Below, piece by piece: positions 58,801-64,000 of a DNA stretch of 64,000 nt (its first letter is position 1; each line of letters begins with the position of its first letter). Below the pieces are notes generated by a model. The model was not told the origin of the DNA. It worked only from the letters and a program-made list of their open reading frames with translations, and ran no database searches. The stretch is from Conchocele bisecta. Taxonomy: Eukaryota > Mollusca > Bivalvia > Lucinida > Thyasiridae. The stretch lies in the NCBI GenBank assembly GCA_029237695.1, contig CM055265.1:68111903-68175902 (forward strand), read 5' to 3'. The translations under genes and the position numbers were made by a program.

Positions 58801-60412
58801 TAATATAAAATGTATAATAATGCCAATCAATACGTGGGGTAATGGTGAATTAATGTTTATTTTGCCAGAAAACAGGGAAAATGTCTCGGATGATGCATCT
58901 GATATAAAGAACAGTTTGTGCCTACTGAGTTGGTATGTTCCTTTAACACCTGCAGCTAATGAGAACTATGTACAATGCTGCACAACAGAACTGGGAGCCG
59001 TTTCACTAAACTTCGTACGACTAAAATGTTCGTAAGTGTAAAATTATGAGAGTCTGTAAATTTCACTTTGACAATGTTGTCTTGTAAATACTTATTGGAT
59101 TTACATGTATTGAGCATATGCAGCCTATGATCAATAAATGTAAATCCATCAGTTGAAATTTCCACTTACGAACATTTTAGTCGTAAGAGGTTTAGTGAAA
59201 CGGGCCCCAGATATAGGAAATGTCTTCGCATTAAACTAATTTTGGATCGTTCGTGAATTAACAGTATTTCCTGAACAAATGTAGTTAGCAGTATATAATC
59301 CATATTAACCCTTAGACCGCTATCTTATTTTTTTTGTCGTCTGCTGTTTATTTTATATTTTCCATTTTTATCATCAAAAACATGCTTGACAGCACTTTAG
59401 AATAATTTACAACATGCTTTAACAGCACTTCCAATGGAAATGATTCTGAAGTGCTGTCAAAACATGTTTTTATTGTGAAATAAGGCAAGATATAAAAGCA
59501 ACAGCAGACGACAATTGTTGTGAGTAGCGGTCTAAAGGTTAAACAATTATAACGACACTACGTAATTCCAAGATAATAGTTTTTTTCCCGTCAAATTATA
59601 CTACGTTCAACACCTTCAAAAACAATGTGGAACACGTTCATTTCTGTAAATCTTTTTATACATCGTATGTTGACGGGCAATAACTATATTCAGCAACATT
59701 TTATACAAGTGTTATACATTGTAAAGTAGAACATCTCTAAACCGGACACCCTTAAACTCTTTGCCTGCTTAATGTGCATACGTTCATTGTCATCTCTCTC
59801 CGTTGATACTATAAGGTTTGATCATGTCCAGCCGTGTGCAAACGTTTGCTGTGGCCCGAGGGATCTGTTTGAACCCAAGGCCGCAGGCGACAAACCATGT
59901 AACAATGTCTGTTCATGATCGCAAACCACACATACAATGGGGTCAGCGTGTAAGTGCACACACGAACCAACACGACAGGTTGGTTCCAACCTGTCGTGTT
60001 CGTTCGCGTGTGCACTTACACGCTGACCCCACTGTACTTGTCTGGAGGTGTTCATGTGCCGGATTTACAGTGGAGCTTCTCTAAACCGGACGCCCTGTGG
60101 GAATTCTCAGGCTGTCCGGTTTAGAGAGGTTCCGCTGTATATCTATTTTCGCTACGTCTATATTTCCGTTTCCCGTTTATCGGCTGATCTACGGCAAATG
60201 GCGCCGCCAGCGGCCGGTTTCAGATTTCTGTCCAAGTATTTCTACACCTCCTGGGGAATGAGCGGCGGGTCAGACTTGATTCTACAACAGTACATTAACA
60301 CATCCTGCGACGAGCCGGGAATCGATCGGGCGAAGGTAATACGTATCACCGACCGAACGGACCTGTTTAAAGTAACAACGCACAGAATAATTCCATTGAA
60401 AGAGTTTATAAG
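43812..60412 (+). CDS. Glycosyltransferase family 92 (DUF23) protein, five exons, 3' end outside window
   Basis: Exons 43812-43895, about 47163-47218, 47801-48432, 50256-50422 and about 60174-60412. Phases agree for exons 1-4 (0, 2+1, 1+2). The product is a type II membrane protein: residues 7-25 form the signal anchor. A stem follows, then the GT92 domain from about residue 187 with LVYGLVSSEAIIEWMETYRA, GVDKIISYADEG and LEYYSTTGYLDMY. MIDIDEIVLP carries the DxD metal-binding motif (about D296/D298), and AAGFRFLSKYFYTSWG follows in exon 5. GT92 enzymes are Golgi glycosyltransferases; nematode GALT-1 galactosylates core fucose. The acceptor sugar here is unknown. The C-terminal segment after LKEFIR is expected in a later exon. 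The acceptor of exon 5 is problematic. Confidence 0.85.
43928..44165. repeat. Family L repeat, near-complete copy in GT92 intron 1
   Basis: GTGGCTATGAATGGAGAAAT to TTCTCCAGTCACAGCCAC, with the core GCAGATCCTGATCAGACTG. Confidence 0.7.
44329..44633. mobile_element. Family A MITE, copy 5 (GT92 intron 1)
   Basis: GTAACTGATTACATC to GGTGAAATAGGCTAC, with the full central palindrome and GTATACTTT boxes. Confidence 0.85.
44851..47122. repeat. 31-bp minisatellite with higher-order duplication (GT92 intron 1)
   Basis: Dozens of TCTGATAGTTACATGTCAAT plus ACATTTATATT units. A larger block that begins TTCATCGGATGTGCA at 44783 starts again at 45499, a 716-bp offset. Near 45975-46160 the unit shifts to a CTCCTGACAGTTACAAGTCA variant. 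A family E element splits the array. Confidence 0.88.
46345..46702 (+). mobile_element. Family E element, copy 3, inserted in the minisatellite
   Basis: The minisatellite reads GATAGTTAC before and ATGTCCATAC after, i.e. one unit interrupted with no base duplicated. Boundaries TATAGGAATGAATGG and GCTGGAATTAT are the same as those deduced at 23934-24290. Confidence 0.88.
47163..47218 (+). CDS. GT92 gene, exon 2: short stem segment
   Basis: AG at 47161-47162 or 47167-47168; both keep the frame (18 or 16 codons plus two bases) and differ by Phe-Gln. It encodes ATTSATYRIGRDHDID plus the first two bases of an Arg codon, and is followed by donor GTAACT. No stop, and phases match exons 1 and 3. Confidence 0.6.
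47390..47640. repeat. Family P repeat, decayed copy (GT92 intron 2)
   Basis: Contains GTTACCTGATAAACAGAATA, GAAACGGTAGGAATTCGTCG and a weak second arm. Confidence 0.5.
47801..48432 (+). CDS. GT92 gene, exon 3: stem and start of catalytic domain
   Basis: Acceptor GATTTCAG, donor GTGATA. One base completes the split Arg codon, then 210 codons, then one base of a Gly codon. It includes a Pro-rich stem (CAPDPPQELPQ), a basic linker (RKQKRHS) and then the GT92 N-terminal motifs. The open frame continues artificially past the donor into a repeat until 48614; the phase match with exon 4 supports the donor at 48433. Confidence 0.88.
48590..48882. mobile_element. Family A MITE, copy 6, centre shortened (GT92 intron 3)
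   Basis: TAGCCGATTTCACC to GGTGAAATCGGCAAC. The left half of the central palindrome is deleted. Confidence 0.8.
48999..49380. repeat. 190-bp tandem duplication (GT92 intron 3)
   Basis: Two units beginning TTGTGTACACAACTCCTCTG (48999 and 49189), moderately diverged. A GGGCGGGC tract lies just before. Confidence 0.8.
49611..50130. mobile_element. Family V TIR element, full copy (GT92 intron 3)
   Basis: TTAAAGGTACATGCCCAC and GTGGGCATGTACCTTTAA ends. The interior is AT-rich and non-coding. A second copy lies at 58521-58946. Confidence 0.8.
50256..50422 (+). CDS. GT92 gene, exon 4: DxD motif exon
   Basis: Acceptor CCCACAG. Two bases complete the Gly codon, then 55 codons ending SLKELI, then donor GTGAGT, phase 0. 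YYSMIDIDEIVLP holds the DxD motif expected to bind the metal and sugar nucleotide. A TA-repeat follows the donor directly (50427-50480). Confidence 0.88.
50481..50954. other. Unassigned part of GT92 intron 4
   Basis: No gene or repeat recognised. Confidence 0.3.
51127..51418. repeat. 60-bp tandem repeat (three units) plus an inverted unit
   Basis: ACAAAATACATGTATATATG then CTCAGAGTCGTACATTTGTT repeats at a 60-bp period and is then inverted near 51325-51400. Confidence 0.8.
51795..52092. mobile_element. Family A MITE, copy 7, nested in the 2-kb TIR element
   Basis: GTAGCCTATTTCACC to GATGAAATCGGCTCC, with a perfect central palindrome. Confidence 0.85.
52150..52530. repeat. Decayed family L pieces
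   Basis: TGATCCTGATCCGAAATCAG near 52165 and GGTCCTGATCAGAATGCACA near 52420 are recognisable as family L core. Confidence 0.4.
52600..52765 (+). repeat. Possible LINE 3' tail
   Basis: AATAAACAAAATACTTACTT followed by ACTT repeats resembles the 3' end of a non-LTR retrotransposon. No reverse transcriptase lies beside it. Confidence 0.35.
53023..53190 (+). repeat. Old relative of family E
   Basis: CATAAACTTTTAAAAGTCC, GAAGACCGGAAGGACTTCGG and CTTATAATTCCA are clearly related to the E hairpin but diverged. Confidence 0.5.
53191..54292. other. Unassigned part of GT92 intron 4
   Basis: It includes a family N-like end (CAGTGGCGGATCCAGGATTT near 53500) with a G-run at 53525-53544, a family O remnant near 53610 and a stretch of short inverted ATTCTGCCG/CGGCAGAAT repeats at about 53995-54110. 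No gene seen. Confidence 0.4.
54293..54635 (+). mobile_element. Family E element, copy 4, hairpin shortened
   Basis: TATAGGAATGAACGG to GCTGGAATTAT. One hairpin arm lacks the GGCCTCGTCCAGTATTCCCG part. Confidence 0.85.
54655..57420 (+). mobile_element. 5'-truncated, inactive LINE (non-LTR retrotransposon)
   Basis: The linker (WWDAECNSMKS at about 55030) leads into a reverse transcriptase: SGGPDGLGIAFFKY, QAGFRARYST, FVDFSKAFD (55832-55858), GTRRGCVSSPLHFSLFINDL and FADD (56141-56152). Then come VNTDKTKV and a C-terminal zinc-binding-like RICQYC...EDEYHAFFHC. Catalytic Asp residues are present. An in-frame TGA at 55901-55903 and frame shifts near 55150-55330, 56650-56720 and 56920 break it. 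The endonuclease is absent. The 3' end is at AATAAACTAATGTAATACAA. I recognise the family from molluscs; the clade was not determined. Confidence 0.88.
54852..55070 (+). repeat. 74-bp triplication inside the LINE linker
   Basis: GTCCACACAGCATGCAGTAT to CTCGATGAAATCTCATAAAT repeats at 74-bp spacing (landmark CGATGAAATCT at 54901, 54975 and 55049). The period is not a multiple of three, so it breaks the reading frame. Confidence 0.88.
57421..57765. other. Unassigned, with a family N-like end
   Basis: CCCTGAATTCGCCACTGATAAC near 57685 is an N-type terminus. No gene seen. Confidence 0.35.
57766..58070. mobile_element. Family A MITE, copy 8 (GT92 intron 4)
   Basis: GTAGCCGATTTCATC to GGTGAAATAGGCTAC, with the full central palindrome. 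Confidence 0.87.
58244..58447. mobile_element. Family D element, copy 6, right part deleted
   Basis: CAAGGTGCATGATTACGTGG at the left. The sequence stops after GAGACCACCAAATGCA, so the right end and second E-box are missing. Confidence 0.75.
58521..58946. mobile_element. Family V TIR element, copy 2 (GT92 intron 4)
   Basis: TTAAAGGTTCATGCCCACTC and a diverged right end, TGGTATGTTCCTTTAA. An internal deletion relative to 49611-50130. Confidence 0.75.
58991..59210. mobile_element. Family H palindromic MITE, copy 5
   Basis: CTGGGAGCCGTTTCACTAAA and TTTAGTGAAACGGGCCCCAG ends. Confidence 0.78.
59305..59541. mobile_element. Family K element, full copy
   Basis: TTAACCCTTAGACCGCTATC and TAGCGGTCTAAAGGTTAA ends; AGCACTTCCAATGGAAATGA centre. 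Confidence 0.75.
59542..59932. other. Unassigned, with a family J half
   Basis: A J half (ACATCTCTAAACCGGACACC) lies at about 59732. A small inverted pair, CCCGTCAAATTATAC and GTATGTTGACGGG, lies at 59588-59680. No gene seen. Confidence 0.35.
59933..60036. mobile_element. Family I palindrome, copy 4 (just upstream of GT92 exon 5)
   Basis: TACAATGGGGTCAGCGTG pairs with its near-perfect complement ending CCCCACTGTA. Confidence 0.82.
60067..60140. mobile_element. Family J MITE directly upstream of GT92 exon 5
   Basis: TACAGTGGAGCTTCTCTAAA and the right arm GGTTTAGAGAGGTTCCGCTG TA. Its right end is about 33 bp from the first recognisable GT92 codons. It contains the only upstream AGs that keep the frame (60109-60110 and 60127-60128). 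Confidence 0.75.
60174..60412 (+). CDS. GT92 gene, exon 5: later part of the domain, acceptor unclear
   Basis: The frame RLSADLRQMAPPAAGFRF then LSKYFYTSWG fits directly after SLKELI of exon 4 in length and motif order. It ends LKEFI plus two bases before the donor GTGAGC (phase 2). The bases before codon CGT at 60174 are CC, not AG, after a long pyrimidine tract. Using the in-phase AGs in the upstream MITE would add about 15 or 21 unusual residues (LYIYFRYVYISVS). The start is therefore uncertain; the exon identity is not. Confidence 0.75.
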
Positions 60413-60454
60413 GTGAGCCAGTAAACGACGTTTCTTTGGTCGAACGAAGCGATA

Positions 60455-60698
60455 TGTGGCTGTGCCTGGAGAAATAGGGCTTATGTGATTTATGAACAGT
60501 GTAGATCCTGATCATATAGCACACTCATGTAGCCTGATAACGATCCATATTCCTCGTTAGAAGCAAGACGGGTGTTTCATTGATGGAATGGCGAACAGTG
60601 TAGATCCAGATCAGACTGTGCGGATGCACAGGCTGATCTGGATCTACACTCATTGCAAAACCCAGAAGACCCATTTCTCCAGTCACATCCACATATGC
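60455..60698. repeat. Family L repeat, near-complete copy after GT92 exon 5
   Basis: GTGGCTGTGCCTGGAGAAAT to TTCTCCAGTCACATCCAC, with the core AGATCCAGATCAGACTG. Starts about 42 bp past the exon. Confidence 0.7.
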
Positions 60699-61389
60699 GG
60701 TTACAGACTAATGTCGTGTAATGACGCAACATAAGCATTGAATTTCCATGTACGAACACCACGTCAAATCTGCGCATCATGTAATAAATGGTTGCCTGAT
60801 ACATAGACTACATGTTTGTGTCTTTTTTATGTCAACTTTATCAGGCTCGGCTCGTAATACCCGGGCGCCAAGTTAGTCCGATGTGATCGGCGTACTATTT
60901 TTCGTTTGACCATGTGGATGTCTTCATCAAAACCATGTAATGAAAATAAGCAGGTATAACCCTCTCAATTGTTTGCTCAACATCAGGAATATGGAATCGA
61001 AGATGGCCGCCATTCTATATTTCATCAACATCGCATTACCTTTGAATGAAAATTCAACATGGCCGCCATAATATGTAAAAACAAAAGGACTAAATTACGC
61101 TTTTATTCATATTTTTCACGTGAAACTAAAGTGATTGACAGATGTAGATACATGTAGCCAATTTGCATTAAATCCATCAACAGAAGAGGTATAGCTATCT
61201 AGCTTCGTAGCTCAGAAAATCACATTAACTTTCCAATGTGACTGAGATCACATATACAAACAGAACAGACAGTACCGGATCGTTTTATCTTTTTGTCTTT
61301 AAAACTGTATTTATCATAAGTATCACGTAGATTTTTAAGAAATATTTACAAATTCATGAGTTTATGACTGTGATATAGCTACATTACGT
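60699..61389. other. Unassigned intron or flank sequence
   Basis: It holds a weak family P piece (TTTATCAGGCTCGGCTCG near 60838) and two ATGGCCGCCAT motifs. The next GT92 exon was looked for and not found. Confidence 0.35.
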
Positions 61390-61745
61390 CTACTGTCTGT
61401 TTCAGGAAACCTGCCCAAATTTTACGGCCATATAAACAATGCAAAAACAATATTTTTGTTCGATAATATTAAATTTTATCAAAATTTAAGAATGAGCCTT
61501 CTTTTTAATTCATGAAATTTTGTCGAATATTGATTTTATTACGAAAAATGAGTTCTCTATGGGAATTTAACATGGGGGAAAAAGAGGTGGAGAACCTGGA
61601 GGAGGAGTCGAACAACGAAATAATTTGGAAATTGATTTTGAAACCTAGCTAGATAGCTTGGAAATGATCTAACTAAGAAAACAATGGTTACAATTTGAAA
61701 ATCGGCCTACTATTTATGAAAATAGAAACATTTCCCCATGTTACA
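61390..61745. mobile_element. Family B element, right end missing
   Basis: TACTGTCTGTTTCAGGAAAC at the left. The interior continues to CATTTCCCCATGTTA and then stops. Confidence 0.72.
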
Positions 61746-61909
61746 TTTTCTGAACGATAACAATTGAGGCCATATCGTCAATATGTAAGTATAATATGTC
61801 GGTTTTCATGTCAGCCTATTAATTGCAGTCTATAAATGAGTGTTGAAGATCCTCAAGTTAACTTCTACGCACTGCTGGTACACAACTAACACAACTGAAT
61901 TTCCAATGA

Positions 61910-62003
61910 TACAAAAACACGTTGTCACACTCTATGCACATCGAATGTAAATCGATTTGATTTACATTCGATTTGCATATAGTGTGACAACGTGTTTTTA
62001 ATG
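61910..62003. repeat. Palindrome of about 94 bp
   Basis: AAAAACACGTTGTCACACT pairs with AGTGTGACAACGTGTTTTT around ACATCGAATGTAAATCGATT. Confidence 0.75.
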
Positions 62004-63118
62004 AAAACGTGTTTCGTTCATATATACCAGAGATTAGAATTTTAAGTTTCAAAGTGTTTGTGCGACCACTGGGCAGGTATATTACACATCATATACCCAT
62101 TGTGAACGGTTGGTCATCTGTTCCTTAAATATGTCAGCGTTTCGTATATTATCTCGGGAATGGTGCCCAATATCCTGTTTTTTAACTTTCATCAATGTGT
62201 TCCCGTTCTTTGGTGGCACTGGTGAATTCTCATATATGGTGTTCTTACTCGTTAACTGATAGCATAAACACTGCCATGGTTGCCTCAGCGTCTAAGTGTA
62301 GAGCCAATATATATATGTCAATGTCAATTCGAGAGGGTAGGTGGACCCAACGATATGATCTTATATTTTATGTATCCGTATATTACATTTATTGTGGATT
62401 ATGTATAGCTGCATGACGATTAAATGCTTTCGCCTTTGTGTTTTCCTGGTAATATCTGTCAACTGTAGCCGCTCTGCAGACGTGTCAAACTAATTGAAAA
62501 GTTCGTTTGTCGGTTTCCGATGTTCAGATTAAACCATTTTAATGCTCACCATTTAGAATGGTCAAACAATAAAGTGTCATATCGTTACAGAAGTTATACC
62601 ATGACGTGTATACATACGTTTTATTTCATTTAGAATCCGTTACACATGATGTGTTGGTTTGCATGTTATTTATTGTGTTACGACATATACCATGTGCTTG
62701 CTAAATACAACGTACTTACAAATACATCCCAAACTAAATAATCGTATACCATTGCTCGTGTTCATCAGAAAAACCGAAATAATATCGCTCATTATAGCAG
62801 CCACATTCATGCTGTCTTACTTTCAAATTTGCATAAATGCATGTTAATGCTCAGTAGATCATTCGATGAATATTATATGTTCTGCACTTCATCAATTTGC
62901 AACACATATTATTGTATGCGTAATGCTTGCAATTTAATGTACTAAACTATGTTACTGAAGACTGGAAATATTTGTTATCATTGTATATGGCGGCCATTTT
63001 TATTTCATTTATGAGAAAACTAACTGTATACATAATATGACACTGAATGAACATGCAGGAAAACAAAATAAAGGAACACTGCGTTACTTATAGTATGTGA
63101 TGTCGCTAATAAAATATT
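62004..63118. other. Unassigned stretch of about 1.1 kb
   Basis: Open frames at 62195-62416 and 62659-62847 show no domain and no GT92 similarity. One GGCGGCCATTTTT motif lies near 62989. Confidence 0.35.
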
Positions 63119-63491
63119 ATAGGAATGAATGGCCTTTTTGTGGAATTTATCGGGGCATAAACTTGGAAAAGTCGCGGGAATACTGGACGAAGGCCGGAAA
63201 AAGTCGCGGGAATACTGAACGAAGGCCTTCGTCCAGTATTCCCGCGACTTTTCCAAGTTTATGCCCCGATAAATTCCACAAAAAGGCCATTAATTCCTTA
63301 TAATTCCAGCATTTGAAATAAATTTATTTTGACAGACGGCAGCTATTTTTTTTACATTGACAGCACTGACAGCGCACCTGTAGAAAGTAGTTCGGCGTAG
63401 GAGTTTACTGGGATATAAATTTTGGACAGAGACTTGCTACGGGCCAATCAAATGTTAGGGAATTGTGTAAATATATTTGTGCTGGAATTAT
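63119..63491 (+). mobile_element. Family E element, copy 5, hairpin loop duplicated
   Basis: TATAGGAATGAATGG to GCTGGAATTAT. AAAAAGTCGCGGGAATACTG is repeated in the left arm. The start of module 2 is diverged. Confidence 0.85.
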
Positions 63492-64000
63492 CAAATAATA
63501 GTGCTATTTGGCGGCCATTCTGGTCGATAATAAGCAATTCAGCAATAAGAAGTTAGTTATTTTCTATAGTAATTATATACAATGTATAGGAAATACGTAT
63601 AATAGTGTCAGACTAATACACTTAAATACGCCATTGGAGACTGAACATATTGAATAAAACTACATGTGGCGGCCATTTTGAAAATTATTTATGTAAATTT
63701 AACTAGTTATGAACACGTTATGAAGCTGGAAGCGTTTCTTATTCCATTGTGGATACGTTTTACTACAATGATTTTCAATTAAACATTGTCCACCCAGTTG
63801 CTCAGCCCAACTCTAAATTTGATGAGTTTTTCTGACAACAGCCTATGGACTAATATAGTAACGACACCATTCTGCAGAAGGAAGCGGATCTTGTTGTTAC
63901 GGCCAGAATGGATACAGATCAGTATGTGCCTCAACATCGGTTGAACAGGGTCTTCACTGTGTTTCCTTCGGTCACTTGAACTCATTTAAGCTGTTGTAGT
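63492..64000. other. Unassigned right edge
   Basis: Two GGCGGCCAT motifs (63509 and 63667) and a weak family L-like piece near 63905-63955. No gene recognised. Confidence 0.3.

Noticed and set aside
59818..60084. Overlapping open frames on both strands near 60 kb
   Set aside because: They are readings of the family I palindrome and recur at its other copies.
62195..62847. Two plus-strand open frames as candidates for the missing GT92 C-terminal exon
   Set aside because: Neither has GT92 motifs, and neither is preceded by an acceptor that fits phase 2.

Overview
This is eukaryotic DNA, most likely from a bivalve mollusc, about 60% AT by eye. It has spliced animal-type genes with GT/AG introns and no bacterial organisation. 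It is packed with small inverted-repeat elements, and it holds a LINE, a tRNA-derived SINE and a multi-copy gene family of kinds I associate with bivalves and cnidarians. The organism is inferred; no species can be named.

Two host genes can be reconstructed, both on the + strand and both split into short exons. (1) A complete PLAC8-like gene of 127 codons lies at 7735-11452 in three exons whose splice phases fit exactly. (2) A glycosyltransferase family 92 gene runs from 43812 to at least 60412. Five exons are visible: a membrane anchor, a short stem exon, two exons carrying the domain including the DxD motif, and a later domain exon. The 3' end lies beyond the window. Its fifth exon has no AG where one is expected and has a MITE directly upstream.

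Everything else is mobile or repetitive. I use letters for repeat families that I defined inside this window: A (about 300 bp, central palindrome), B (about 570 bp), C (TIR module plus hairpin), D (5-bp TSDs, CACGTG in the ends), E (hairpin plus TIR module, no TSD), H, I, J, K, L, N, O, P, Q, V and Z. Larger pieces are a 2,000-bp foldback element nested in a D copy (40832-42831), a 3.4-kb TIR element (25847-29263), a 2-kb TIR element (about 50955-52962), a tandem array enclosed by TIRs (19851-21270), a 31-bp minisatellite in GT92 intron 1 (44851-47122), a degraded LINE in GT92 intron 4 (54655-57420) and a SINE (30529-30783). Two decayed members of an animal protein family with a GCD motif and Cys-rich tail lie at 16205-16558 (+) and 36007-38811 (-). 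A Tc1-like helix-turn-helix remnant lies at about 39282-39566 (-).

Layout: 0-7.7 kb MITEs; 7.7-11.5 kb PLAC8 gene with MITE-filled introns; 11.6-18 kb MITEs and one gene-family fragment; 17.7-24.3 kb local segmental duplications and tandem arrays; 25.4-29.7 kb large TIR element; 30-35.8 kb SINE and MITEs; 36-39.6 kb pseudogenes; 40.6-43.0 kb SINE-like relic and foldback; 43.5-60.4 kb GT92 gene; 60.4-64 kb intron or flank. The duplicated segments give natural full-site/empty-site comparisons that fix the ends of families D, E and I. Element ends lie within about 20-45 bp of several exons of both genes.
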